Shown: in pieces, positions 9,048-17,869 of the stretch | Layout of the letters: each line of letters opens with the position of its first letter | Position numbering within the stretch: the stretch's first letter is position 1 | Source: Candidatus Treponema merdequi | GTDB lineage: Bacteria > Spirochaetota > Spirochaetia > Treponematales > Treponemataceae | NCBI GenBank assembly: GCA_018064525.1 | Contig: JAGHVB010000020.1 | Coordinates: 112,633-176,632 of the forward strand | Direction of reading: 5' to 3' | Length of the DNA stretch: 64,000 nt | Made by a program: the position numbers and the translations under genes | Notes under the pieces: model-generated | The model's input: only the letters and a program-made list of their open reading frames with translations | Told to the model about the DNA's origin: nothing | The model's database searches: none

Positions 9048-9866
9048 TTATTTTATCTTTTTATCGATTTCTTTTCTATGCATTATATAATAAAAATAAT
9101 GATATCCAAGCTGATTTACTTTTTTCATTTTATCAACGAGAAAACTTTCAGGACTGACATTTTCTGCTTTCTGCAGAAGTTCTGCTGCTGCTGATTTATT
9201 TCCATCGTCAAATCGTGACTGAGATAAAAATGCATTTGAGTAAAAGATTTCGGCAGGTGTTTTTGCACTTCGGACAGCTCTTTCGAAGTATTCCCTCGCT
9301 TTTGTTTTTGAACCGCCGCCGATTGCCGGAGCCTGAAAAAACCACTGGCCTGCATTCATCAGTGCATAAGAAAATGAAGAATCCTGTTCAATGGCTTTTA
9401 AATAATAAGTTTTAATTACAAGACCTCGTTTCATTGCTTCTGCGACCGGCATAAAACCCATGCTGCAGGAAATTGTGTCTCCTGCGATTGTGTAGAGCCA
9501 TTTATTTATTCCACTTGATTCATTTGATTCTATAAAAGCATCGAGTTTTTTAACCTGCGGCAGAATTAAATCTTTAAGTCTTTCGTCTTTCTGGTCTGCT
9601 TCGTAAATATAATTGAACTGTTCGAGAATTAAAAATGTCTCGATTGTGAGATATGCCTGTTCTGAAAGTTCTGTGTCAGAAAGTGCAGTCTTTTTATATG
9701 TTTCAATTTTTGAGCATGCAGTGGAACTGTCCAGGCTGAGAAGTGTCAGACGAAACTGCATGACATCGTTTACAGCTTTTTCGTCATGTGCATTTAAAGT
9801 GGAATCTGCCAGTGCAGAAAATTCCACCAAAAAAAATATAAAGATGACTGAAAATATTTTTCTCAT
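9048..9866 (-). CDS. TatT-like TPR protein (TRAP transporter-associated family), exported
   Basis: I place the start at the internal ATG at 9866, because MRKIFSVIFIFFLVEFSALA is a clean signal peptide and the upstream 12 residues are not; the mature part begins near ADS. The body is helical, with TPR-like repeats and the family block QAPAIGGGSKTKAREYFERAV. This resembles the T. pallidum TatT (Tp0956) family, a periplasmic TPR protein partnering TRAP transporters. No TRAP permease or binding protein is in this window, so the partner is unknown. No SD is seen. Confidence 0.7.
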   Translation of the reverse strand: MRKIFSVIFIFFLVEFSALADSTLNAHDEKAVNDVMQFRLTLLSLDSSTACSKIETYKKTALSDTELSEQAYLTIETFLILEQFNYIYEADQKDERLKDLILPQVKKLDAFIESNESSGINKWLYTIAGDTISCSMGFMPVAEAMKRGLVIKTYYLKAIEQDSSFSYALMNAGQWFFQAPAIGGGSKTKAREYFERAVRSAKTPAEIFYSNAFLSQSRFDDGNKSAAAELLQKAENVSPESFLVDKMKKVNQLGYHYFYYIMHRKEIDKKIK

Positions 9867-9947
9867 GTGAATTACAATAATGTAAATTTTGTCAAAATGC
9901 AACTGACTGATACAATACAGCTGTTGAGTTAAGAAAAATGACTATGA

Positions 9948-9976
9948 TTGACCACATTCTGACGGAAAAGTAAAAT
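9948..9976 (+). promoter_or_regulatory. promoter for the acyltransferase/glycosyltransferase operon
   Basis: TTGACC, 17 bp, TAAAAT on the plus strand, about 80 bp before the ATG at 10055. The leader contains a weak AT-rich inverted repeat (AAAAGTAAAA against TTTTTACTTT). A second -10-like TCTAAT at 10044-10049 lies 5 nt from the ATG. Confidence 0.5.
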
Positions 9977-10054
9977 CAATAGAAAATTATTTTTTTACTT
10001 TCTGACTGTTTGCGGAAAATGCAACTTTCAATTTTTAATGGTGTCTAATTAGTA

Positions 10055-10837
10055 ATGGAAAAAGTTTATTATTACAGTGATGAATTGAATGATGAGTTTT
10101 CTGGTGTTACGCGAAAGACTGTGACGGTTGATCAGAATTATGTTTACCGTCCGAAAAGTTTTTTGTGGAATTTTTTTGCCTTCATTATGTACCGCATTGT
10201 TATGACTCCGGTTGCTTACTTTTACTGCAAGTTAAAATTTCATTTGAAAATCGTAAATAAAAATGTTTTAAAGCTTGCCCGTGATGAAAAAGGAAAAAAG
10301 CAGAGTTTCTTTTTTTATGGAAATCATACACAGATTCCGGGAGACGGATATATTCCGAATGTAATTTCTTTTCCGACTGACTGCGGTATTATTGTCAACG
10401 CAGACAATATATCCCTTCCTGGAACTCAGAATTTTATGAAAATGATTGGAGCCGTTCCGATTCCAAATCAGCTTGCAGGAATGAGAAATTTTACAGCTTA
10501 TCTCAATAAGCTTGCGTCATCAAAAAAAGCTGTCGTAATATATCCAGAAGCTCATATCTGGCCTTATTACACAAAGATAAGACCGTTTAAATCAGATTCA
10601 TTCAGATTTCCTGTCAGTTACGGATTAAAGACATTCTGTTTTACAGTTACATATCAGCGCCGTAAAAATTCCATTAAACCTGATATCACTGTTTATGTTG
10701 ACGGTCCGTTTGAAGCAGACAAGGCACTTTCAAAAAAACAGGCTATAGAAGACTTACGAAATAAAGTATATAATTGTATGGTTGAACGAAGTGCAAATTC
10801 TACTTATGAATTTGTAAAATACGTGGAGAAAAAATAA
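10055..10837 (+). CDS. PlsC-like acyltransferase
   Basis: Protein of 260 residues. A hydrophobic N-terminal segment (FLWNFFAFIMYRIVMTPVAYF) is followed by a modified acyltransferase motif (FYGNHTQIPGDG, with His and Asp separated by five residues rather than four) and the block VVIYPEAHIWPY, equivalent to FPEGTR. It is probably a membrane-attached lysophospholipid or glycolipid acyltransferase. The stop is immediately followed by the ATG of the GT8 gene. The odd spacing in the HX4D motif lowers confidence in a standard AGPAT role. Confidence 0.72.
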   Translation: MEKVYYYSDELNDEFSGVTRKTVTVDQNYVYRPKSFLWNFFAFIMYRIVMTPVAYFYCKLKFHLKIVNKNVLKLARDEKGKKQSFFFYGNHTQIPGDGYIPNVISFPTDCGIIVNADNISLPGTQNFMKMIGAVPIPNQLAGMRNFTAYLNKLASSKKAVVIYPEAHIWPYYTKIRPFKSDSFRFPVSYGLKTFCFTVTYQRRKNSIKPDITVYVDGPFEADKALSKKQAIEDLRNKVYNCMVERSANSTYEFVKYVEKK

Positions 10838-11659
10838 ATGATACCGGTAATGTATTGCGGAAATGATAAAGTATTTGACGGAATGTTGATTTCTCTCCTT
10901 TCTGCAACAAAATATTGCAAAGAACCTCTTGATGTCTTCATTTTGACAATGGACCTTCAGGAATTAAATAAAAATTATACTCCTGTCAGAGAAGAGTATC
11001 GCGCTTTTCTTGAAGAGACAATTAAAAAGGTAAATCCAGAAAGCCGCGTGCGTCTTTATGATCTCAGCAAACCATTTATGGATGAGATGAAAGACTGTCC
11101 GAGTCTTCAGACAAATTATGGTCCATATACTTTTGCAAGACTGTTTGCGGATTACATTGAAGAAATCCCAAGCCTGATTTTGTACATGGACACAGATACA
11201 ATCTGTCACGGAAACATTGCAGAAGCTTTTCAGACTGATATGTCAAATTATGAATTTGCTGCGGCAATTGATTATCTTGGAAAATTCTTTCTTCATTATG
11301 ATTATCAGAATGCAGGTGTTCTGCTTTTGAATATGGCTCTCATTAAGCAGAATAAATTTTTTGACCGTGTCAGAGAATACTGCAGGACACATGAGATGTT
11401 CTTTCCGGATCAGACAGCGTTAAACAGAGTTGTAAAGAATAAGAAATTCCTTTCGACCCGTTTTAATGAACAGAGAACGCTTCATAAAAATACAGTCATT
11501 CAGCATTTTTCAAAATCAATCAGATTGTGGCCGTTTTACCACACGGTAAACATCAAGCCATGGCAGATTGATAAGATGCACAGCGTGTATAAAATTCATG
11601 CTTATGATGATGTTCTTGAAGAGTATGTCAGTTTGAAAAAAAAGTTTGAGGAAAAATAA
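10838..11659 (+). CDS. family 8 glycosyltransferase
   Basis: Protein of 273 residues with the GT8 layout: N-terminal nucleotide-sugar domain, DXD metal motif in LYMDTDTICHG near residue 117, and FFPDQTALNRV near residue 190, typical of LgtC/GspA-like galactosyl- or glucosyltransferases. SD (GGAG) sits in the end of the previous gene. It probably adds a hexose to a lipid or surface glycan, given the acyltransferases on both sides. The exact donor and acceptor cannot be read from sequence. Confidence 0.88.
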   Translation: MIPVMYCGNDKVFDGMLISLLSATKYCKEPLDVFILTMDLQELNKNYTPVREEYRAFLEETIKKVNPESRVRLYDLSKPFMDEMKDCPSLQTNYGPYTFARLFADYIEEIPSLILYMDTDTICHGNIAEAFQTDMSNYEFAAAIDYLGKFFLHYDYQNAGVLLLNMALIKQNKFFDRVREYCRTHEMFFPDQTALNRVVKNKKFLSTRFNEQRTLHKNTVIQHFSKSIRLWPFYHTVNIKPWQIDKMHSVYKIHAYDDVLEEYVSLKKKFEEK

Positions 11660-11662
11660 AAA

Positions 11663-12964
11663 ATGCCTGGTATTGATAATTTTAGTTTTGCAGATCTTTT
11701 TAAGAATTTAAATTTTGTGGAATTTGTATCGCTTATTTTCTTTGCATTGTACCTGCCGCGAATAATAGGATATGTTTTTGCTTTTATTCCGCAGAAAAAA
11801 CTTAAGAATGATAAGAAAAATAAATTTGCACTTGTGATTCCTGCCCGCAATGAAGGAAAGACAATCCTTCCGCTTCTTGAATCAATTAATAAGCAGACTT
11901 ATGACAGAGATTATTTTGATGTTTATGTCATTGTAAAAGAAAAGAATGATCCTGTAATCAATTATGCAAAACTTGTAAAAGCAACTGCTTATGTTGATGA
12001 GACTCAGACTTGTAAAGGTGACTGTCTTAATTATGGTCTTAAAAAAATTCTTAGCGACCATCCGGGTGTTTATGATGCATTTTCAATCGTAGATGCAGAT
12101 TGTATTCTTGATGCAGATTATTTTACAGAAATGAATAATGCACTTTCTTCCGGTGCTGATGTAATCAACAGCAAAAAATATATTAAAAATTTTTATTTTG
12201 GCAGCAAATCAGATGTTACACTGGCAGTTCGTTTCAACAGCCTTATCTGGTATTTTATGGATTCCCTCGGAAATAAATTTAAATCTCAGTTTGGAATTAC
12301 AACAATGACAATCACGACTGGTATCGTGATTAAAAGTCATATCATTGAAAAATATAACGGATGGATTCATCGTAATACATTGACAGAAGATATGGAATTT
12401 CAGAGAGACTGCGCTCTCAATGATTATAAAACAATGTATTATACTCCTGCAGTAATTTATGTCGAAGAAAGTCCGACTCTTTCAGAAACAAATAAACGCC
12501 GTTCAAGATGGATGGACGGATTGACTCATGCAGACTTTTTATTTGCTTCAAGACTTTTTAAAAAACGCGGACCTAAAGCAATTGTAAATAATTACTTTAT
12601 GTTCTCTCTCTGGATTTTATATCTTTATGTAGCCATCATGATTGGTTCATTCTGTTTTTATGGAATTTGCTCGTTACTTTCTTTCAAATCAGATGGACCG
12701 ATGTCTTTTGAAATGGCAAAGCTTTCATTGATGTCTCTTTGCGCAATTTATACTGCGTTTTTTATTCCTACATTTTTTGCAGTTGTCTCTCATGCAAAAG
12801 AAATGAAACTTAATTTCTTTACGGCACTCATAGTTTTGTTCGGACATCCTTTCTTCTATATGGGATATATTCCGATTGAACTTAAAGCAATTTTCGGAAG
12901 AAAAAATGCTGCGGGCTGGGATGAAGTTGCCCGAGTTTCAACACAGATAGAAGAAGTAAAGTAA
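11663..12964 (+). CDS. membrane family 2 glycosyltransferase
   Basis: Processive-type GT2 of 433 residues. An N-terminal membrane helix is followed by the GT-A domain (FALVIPARNEG, then VDADCILDADYF with the DXD region), an acidic catalytic motif (TEDMEFQRD), RRSRWMDG equivalent to QXXRW, and three or four C-terminal membrane helices. The architecture is that of cellulose-synthase/NodC-like or glycolipid-forming enzymes. SD GAGGAA precedes the ATG, 3 bp after the GT8 stop. The product may be a polysaccharide or glycolipid; context favours glycolipid. Confidence 0.88.
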   Translation: MPGIDNFSFADLFKNLNFVEFVSLIFFALYLPRIIGYVFAFIPQKKLKNDKKNKFALVIPARNEGKTILPLLESINKQTYDRDYFDVYVIVKEKNDPVINYAKLVKATAYVDETQTCKGDCLNYGLKKILSDHPGVYDAFSIVDADCILDADYFTEMNNALSSGADVINSKKYIKNFYFGSKSDVTLAVRFNSLIWYFMDSLGNKFKSQFGITTMTITTGIVIKSHIIEKYNGWIHRNTLTEDMEFQRDCALNDYKTMYYTPAVIYVEESPTLSETNKRRSRWMDGLTHADFLFASRLFKKRGPKAIVNNYFMFSLWILYLYVAIMIGSFCFYGICSLLSFKSDGPMSFEMAKLSLMSLCAIYTAFFIPTFFAVVSHAKEMKLNFFTALIVLFGHPFFYMGYIPIELKAIFGRKNAAGWDEVARVSTQIEEVK

Positions 12965-12976
12965 GCAGGAAGTTTT

Positions 12977-13768
12977 ATGAATTTTTTTGATCTTGCAAGT
13001 ACATCGCCTGATGTTTTTGAAAAAATTGCACAGGCAGAAAAAGAAGGAAGATTTTCAGACCATCTTGATCCGTTAAGCTATGTCGGATGTCTTCCTGTTG
13101 ATGAAAATTTTCCTTACATTCCAGACTGGTGGACATCTGTAAAATACTGGTGGCGCCGTACATGGTTTTTGAAAATCTTTACTTCACTTTTAAACAGAAA
13201 AATTTTTAAAACAAAAGTTTTCGGAAAAGAAAATCTCAAAGGAATAAAAGGCGCTGTTTATACCTGCAATCATATCAATAAATATGACGGACTTGTAATG
13301 GTATGGTCACTGCAGCCGAAAAAAATCAAAATCATGACAGCCGATTTCAATAACCGCGAAGGAATGCTCGGCGACCTTATGCGCGCACAGGGAATTTTGC
13401 CGTTTAAAAATACTCCGCGCGTTGCACATAAATTTAATGAAGCTGTAAAATATTATCTTAAAAAAGGAACTGGCGTTCTGTTCTTTCCGGAAGGTTCTGA
13501 ATGGTTCTGCTATGAAAAACCGCGGCCTTTGATGGATGGAGCTTATCACTACGCAGTAGCAAACAATGTTCCTGTTGTGCCGGCATTCATCTGTTTTAAA
13601 AAGACCGGCAAGTTTGATAAAAATGGAATTGAACTCCGTCAGTTTAATGTTTTCTTTCTTAAGCCGATTTATCCTGATCCGTCGCTTGATAAAAAAGCAA
13701 ATATCAAAATGATGCACGACGAAAACGAACGCGAATGGAAAGAATGTTACAATCAGTTCTATAACTGA
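12977..13768 (+). CDS. PlsC-like acyltransferase
   Basis: Protein of 263 residues with the canonical HX4D motif (CNHINKYDG) near residue 93 and VLFFPEGSEW near residue 170 (the FPEGTR block). It is last in the four-gene cluster, 12 bp after the GT2 gene, with SD AGGAA. It likely acylates a lysolipid or a glycosylated lipid intermediate. Two acyltransferases with two glycosyltransferases in one operon suggest the pathway ends in an acylated glycolipid; this is inference. Confidence 0.85.
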   Translation: MNFFDLASTSPDVFEKIAQAEKEGRFSDHLDPLSYVGCLPVDENFPYIPDWWTSVKYWWRRTWFLKIFTSLLNRKIFKTKVFGKENLKGIKGAVYTCNHINKYDGLVMVWSLQPKKIKIMTADFNNREGMLGDLMRAQGILPFKNTPRVAHKFNEAVKYYLKKGTGVLFFPEGSEWFCYEKPRPLMDGAYHYAVANNVPVVPAFICFKKTGKFDKNGIELRQFNVFFLKPIYPDPSLDKKANIKMMHDENEREWKECYNQFYN

Positions 13769-13826
13769 TGCTTAATAAAGCACTGGTGTTAAACTAATAC
13801 TTTAGAAATTAATTATACTTAAAGTC

Positions 13827-13855
13827 TTGAATATATTTAAAAAATTAATTATTAT
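13827..13855 (+). promoter_or_regulatory. probable ilvB promoter
   Basis: TTGAAT, 17 bp, TATTAT on the plus strand, giving a leader of roughly 65-70 nt before ilvB. Confidence 0.5.
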
Positions 13856-13864
13856 CTACTCAAA

Positions 13865-13896
13865 TCGAAAAACCTCGTAAAGACTGCGGTTTTCGA
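13865..13896 (+). promoter_or_regulatory. hairpin in the ilvB leader
   Basis: TCGAAAAACC pairs with GGTTTTCGA (one bulged A) around a 13-nt loop, at the very 5' end of the predicted leader. There is no U-run, so it is not an intrinsic terminator; an RNA-stability or regulatory role is possible. Confidence 0.5.
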
Positions 13897-13929
13897 AAAT
13901 TCCACTTAAATTTAAAAGGGAAGTTTTTT

Positions 13930-15651
13930 ATGAAAATTACTGGCGCACAGATTGTTATTGAATGTCTTGTTGAACAGGGCGTTAAAACTATTTTTGGTTA
14001 TCCGGGTGGAGCTATCCTTAATATTTACGATGAACTTTATAAAAACTCTGACAGAATTACTCATATTTTGACTGCACATGAACAGGCTGCATGCCACGCG
14101 GCAGACGGTTACGCACGTTCTACTGGAAAAGTCGGTGTCTGCATGGCGACAAGCGGTCCGGGTGCTACAAATCTTGTAACTGGAATTGCAAATGCGTATA
14201 TGGATTCTGTTCCGATTGTTGCAATTACTTGTAACGTAATAAAACCTCTTCTCGGAAAAGATTCTTTTCAGGAAATTGATATCACTGGTGTTACGATGCC
14301 TATTACAAAACACAATGTAATTGTAATGGATGTAAAAGATCTTGCGTCGACAATCCGTGAAGCTTTTTTAATTGCAAAGTCTGGTCGTCCGGGACCTGTT
14401 CTTATTGATATTCCAAAAGATGTAACAGCAGCTCTCTGTGATTTTGAACCTATGAAAAATCCTGATGAAGCTGTAACAAAAAATGCTGCAGATCATGCAA
14501 ACATCAAGCGCGCAATTTCGATTAAAAAGCCTGATGCCGCTCAGTTAAAGCTTGCTGCGGAATTAATCAATAAAGCTGAACGCCCTGTAATCTATGCAGG
14601 CGGCGGTGTAAAAATCTCTGGTGCTGAAAAAGAACTTTTAGCATTTGCAGAAAAATGTGATATTCCTGTAAGCGAAAGTCTTATGGGACGCGATGTATTT
14701 CCTGCAACTCATCCGCTTTGTACATGGATGGTTGGTATGCATGGAACTAAAGCATCGAACCTTGCAATTACAAACAGCGATTTAGTTATCGCAATCGGTT
14801 CACGCTTTTCTGACCGCGTTCTCGGCGACCCTTCAAAGTTTGCAGCCAATTCTAAAATTTTACATATCGATGTTGACCCTGCAGAAATCAACAAGAATGT
14901 AACTACGACAGAAAGTGTTGTAGGCGATGTTAAAGAAGTTCTTTCTGCATTGATTCCACTTGTGACAAAAGCAAAACACACAGAGTGGGTAAACATGATT
15001 CATGACTGGATGAAAGAAGTTCCATCTAATTATTTCAAACAGCCGGTTGATTCAATCAATCCGAAATTTATCTGCGAGTACATCAACAAAGCTGCAGGTG
15101 AAGATACATTCATCACGACAGAAGTCGGTCAGCATCAGATGTGGACTGCACAGTTTTATCCGTTTACAAAACCGAGAACTTTCAACACATCAGGCGGACT
15201 TGGAACTATGGGATTTGGAACTGGAGCTGCAATCGGCATTCAGTGTGCAAATCCAAAGGCACGCGTTGTTCACATTGCAGGTGACGGCTCGTTCCGCATG
15301 AACTGCAACGAACTTGCAACTATCAGCCACTATCAGCTTCCGATTATCATCGTAATCGAAAACAACGGCACACTCGGAAACGTCCGTATGTGGCAGAAAC
15401 TTTTCTACGAGAATCGTTTCAGTCAGACAACTTTAGACTTTGGCCCTGACTGGCTTAAGCTTGCTGATGCGTATGGAATTGACGCGTTCCGTGCGGGTAA
15501 TGCAGAAGAGTTTAAGGTGGCGTTTGATAAGGCGCTTGCACTTGGAAAACCTTGTTTAATTGATGCAAAAGTTGATATCGACGAAATGGTATTACCGATG
15601 GTTCCGGGTGGAAAGCCGATTGATGCTCCTATTATGGAATGGGGGAATTAA
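13930..15651 (+). CDS. ilvB: acetolactate synthase large subunit
   Basis: ThDP enzyme of 573 residues, full length for AHAS. It has the N-terminal GYPGGAI motif, the catalytic Glu in HEQAACHAADGYA, FAD/PYR-domain blocks in the middle and the ThDP-Mg motif GDGSFRMNCNEL...ENNGTLGN near residue 455. It condenses two pyruvates, or pyruvate and 2-oxobutyrate, in branched-chain amino acid synthesis. SD AAGGGAAG precedes the ATG. No regulatory subunit (ilvN), ilvC or ilvD follows; a terminator does. leuB is about 21 kb away, so the pathway is scattered. Confidence 0.95.
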   Translation: MKITGAQIVIECLVEQGVKTIFGYPGGAILNIYDELYKNSDRITHILTAHEQAACHAADGYARSTGKVGVCMATSGPGATNLVTGIANAYMDSVPIVAITCNVIKPLLGKDSFQEIDITGVTMPITKHNVIVMDVKDLASTIREAFLIAKSGRPGPVLIDIPKDVTAALCDFEPMKNPDEAVTKNAADHANIKRAISIKKPDAAQLKLAAELINKAERPVIYAGGGVKISGAEKELLAFAEKCDIPVSESLMGRDVFPATHPLCTWMVGMHGTKASNLAITNSDLVIAIGSRFSDRVLGDPSKFAANSKILHIDVDPAEINKNVTTTESVVGDVKEVLSALIPLVTKAKHTEWVNMIHDWMKEVPSNYFKQPVDSINPKFICEYINKAAGEDTFITTEVGQHQMWTAQFYPFTKPRTFNTSGGLGTMGFGTGAAIGIQCANPKARVVHIAGDGSFRMNCNELATISHYQLPIIIVIENNGTLGNVRMWQKLFYENRFSQTTLDFGPDWLKLADAYGIDAFRAGNAEEFKVAFDKALALGKPCLIDAKVDIDEMVLPMVPGGKPIDAPIMEWGN

Positions 15652-15684
15652 TTAGGAATTAGGAATTAGGAATTAGGAATTAGG
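15650..15684. repeat. five tandem copies of the heptamer AATTAGG
   Basis: Five perfect 7-bp units start within the ilvB stop codon and run into the terminator stem. Such a short perfect array is prone to slippage. Confidence 0.9.
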
Positions 15685-15722
15685 GCCGGGGGCACGTTGA
15701 GGTGCTTTCCGGTCTTTTTTTT
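15684..15722 (+). terminator. intrinsic terminator after ilvB
   Basis: Two-part GC-rich stem (GGCCGG with CCGGTC using one G-U pair, and inner GCAC with GTGC) followed by a run of eight T. Confidence 0.9.
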
Positions 15723-15840
15723 GGGTGGTGGCGGTTTAGGTGAGAATTTGGGGTGGATGTTTTTTGAGGGGGGGTGAGGTTTTTTTTTTAAGGTTTTTTT
15801 GAGGGGGTTTTTGCTTGCGGGTTGGGGGATTAGGTTGTAA
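15721..15840 (+). other. G/T-only stretch with G-runs upstream of the sensor-GGDEF gene
   Basis: The 120 nt contain only three C residues. They include G-runs of 4, 7, 5, 3 and 5 broken by T-runs. This is sharply different from the surrounding AT-rich but strand-balanced DNA. It may form a G-quadruplex on the plus strand, and the G7 tract could vary in length. No promoter is recognisable in it. Confidence 0.7.
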
Positions 15841-15879
15841 AATTAAATATTGTCTGATGGGAGAGAAAACGGCGGGGCG

Positions 15880-17832
15880 ATGCAGAAGATTAGAATTGGC
15901 GTTTTGCTTAATACTATGTACTCTGAATACAGTTCATGCGTAATTGATGGAATTGAACAATTCTGTCAGGAACATGGATGTGTGCAGATAATATTTCCGC
16001 TTCTCCGTGGCATAACTCCCACTAAATATGATTTCCAGTTTAATTCCATAAGTTCATTTATTGATTCAAATAATATTGATGTTCTTATTGTAAGTACGCC
16101 GACTATTGCAAACGGCGGAAGTCTTGAACTTGTATGTGAAGAGATTAAAAATCTTCCTGATATGGTCAAGGTTTCTCTCGGCTGTGATATTCCGGGGCTC
16201 CCGTCAGTTGTCGTTTCTCCGTCAAAGGCAATCATCGATTCTGTCAAACATCTTTATAAAAAACATAACAGAAGAAATTTTCTCCTCATTCGTGCAAACC
16301 AGAGTTTCTTTGAATCAAATGAACGCGAACAGGCCTTCCGCCGCGGTTTAAAAGAATGTGGTCTTGAATTAAAAGATGAAAATGTCATCGATGGAAATTT
16401 TATTTTTGAGCATGCTTATGAAGCTCTTTCAAAAAGAATAAAAAAATCAAAGAAAATTGATTTTGATGCAGTTTTCTGCGTAAATGATAATATGGCTTTA
16501 GCGAGCATCGCATGTCTTGAAGATAATGGAATCAGAGTTCCGCGCGATGTTTCTTTAATCGGATTTGATAATATTGATAATTCGCGTGAAGACCGTTTTA
16601 ATTTTTCTACGATTGACCAGCGGATTTCAATGCAGTCTTATGAAGCTGCAAAAATTGCATGCAGGCTGTTTGAACAGAAAAAACGTTCTGCAATCAGAAA
16701 GTGCATAAACGCTGTTCCTGTTTTCAGAGCGAGTTGTGGCTGTGACAATAACGGTGATGTCCGTAAAAAACTTTTTATGAATACTGATAAAAAGATTTAC
16801 AGCAAAAAAATAAATTCGAGAAGTTCATATCAGCTTTATCTTTTGCATGCATTCCTCGTTGAAAATCAGAATCCTGTTCCGCTTGAAGGTCTCTATAACA
16901 GACTTGCTTACAGTTTCGGCCTGTTTGAAATTGAAAATGCGATGCTTGTTCTGTATGAGCATCCTGTTCATTACGAAAAAGGAGATGTTTTTAATTATCC
17001 GGAAAATGCTGTTTTGAAAATGATTTACAATGCCGGTTCCGGACTTGAAGTAAAAGATGCAAAATTCAATCCGCATCATGTAATGATTCCGTTTGAGTTT
17101 GAAAATATTTTGACATCGACTCATGTAGTGTTTCCTGTTTTTTCAGATGATTATCAGTACGGTTATTTTGTGTTCAAGATGGGAACTTATGAAAAAATGT
17201 TCTATCAGTCAATGTTTGAACTCATCACAAAAGAAATCGTAGCATCAATTAAAATCTCACAGGCAGAAATCGACAAGTCAGATCTTGAATCGAGAAACAT
17301 TTCTCTTTCTGAATATTCAGAAGAACTTCATACTCTAAGTCTTACAGATGAAATGACAAAACTTTTGAACCGCCGCGGTTTTTATGAAACAGCAGAACAT
17401 ACGATTTTAAGTTATACATCATTTGCAAAACACGGCCTTGTAATTTACGGTGATATGGATGGCCTAAAGAGAATTAATGACACTTTTGGTCACGAAGCCG
17501 GAGACCGCGCAATTAAGAAAGAAGCTGAAATCTTAAAAAATCTTTTCAGGTCTTCTGATGTAATCGGTCGACTTGGCGGAGATGAATTTGCAATTGTCGC
17601 ACCGGATATGACAATAAACGATTTTGCACGGATTAAAAAATCTCTCGAAGAAAAATGTGCAGAGTACAATGCGCTTGAAGAAGATCCTTTTGTTCTTTCG
17701 ATAAGTATCGGCTGTGCGGAATTTTCTGAAAAACAGATCAGTCTTGATGCACTTTTAAACGAAGCCGATATGAAGCTTTATGAAGAAAAACGCATGAAAA
17801 AACAGAATGGCATTGTACGAAGTTCCTCTTAA
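15880..17832 (+). CDS. LacI/PBP1-type sensor with active-site-intact GGDEF domain
   Basis: I prefer the ATG at 15880 (MQKIRIGVLLNTM) to the track's TTG at 15850, since the LacI-type fold starts there. Residues ~1-290 form a periplasmic-binding-like domain (FCVNDNMALASIA, LIGFDNID) ending in a Cys motif (RASCGCD). After a middle region, the last ~165 residues are a diguanylate cyclase with DEMTKLLNRRGF, the exact GGDEF signature (RLGGDEFAIV) and the RxxD inhibition site (RSSD). There is no signal peptide or membrane segment, so sensing is probably cytoplasmic. It should make c-di-GMP in response to a small ligand. It is paralogous to the partial gene at the left edge. Confidence 0.9.
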   Translation: MQKIRIGVLLNTMYSEYSSCVIDGIEQFCQEHGCVQIIFPLLRGITPTKYDFQFNSISSFIDSNNIDVLIVSTPTIANGGSLELVCEEIKNLPDMVKVSLGCDIPGLPSVVVSPSKAIIDSVKHLYKKHNRRNFLLIRANQSFFESNEREQAFRRGLKECGLELKDENVIDGNFIFEHAYEALSKRIKKSKKIDFDAVFCVNDNMALASIACLEDNGIRVPRDVSLIGFDNIDNSREDRFNFSTIDQRISMQSYEAAKIACRLFEQKKRSAIRKCINAVPVFRASCGCDNNGDVRKKLFMNTDKKIYSKKINSRSSYQLYLLHAFLVENQNPVPLEGLYNRLAYSFGLFEIENAMLVLYEHPVHYEKGDVFNYPENAVLKMIYNAGSGLEVKDAKFNPHHVMIPFEFENILTSTHVVFPVFSDDYQYGYFVFKMGTYEKMFYQSMFELITKEIVASIKISQAEIDKSDLESRNISLSEYSEELHTLSLTDEMTKLLNRRGFYETAEHTILSYTSFAKHGLVIYGDMDGLKRINDTFGHEAGDRAIKKEAEILKNLFRSSDVIGRLGGDEFAIVAPDMTINDFARIKKSLEEKCAEYNALEEDPFVLSISIGCAEFSEKQISLDALLNEADMKLYEEKRMKKQNGIVRSSS

Positions 17833-17861
17833 TTGTCAAATTCCACTTATTTCTATATAAT
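17833..17861 (+). promoter_or_regulatory. argH promoter, leaderless type
   Basis: TTGTCA, 17 bp, TATAAT, 8 nt, ATG. It starts immediately after the stop of the GGDEF gene. No SD is present before argH. Confidence 0.7.
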
Positions 17862-17869
17862 TACCCAAT

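Noticed and set aside
15850-15879. TTG start at 15850 for the sensor-GGDEF gene
   Set aside because: The ten extra residues are not part of the LacI-type fold, and the ATG at 15880 sits exactly where the first beta strand begins.
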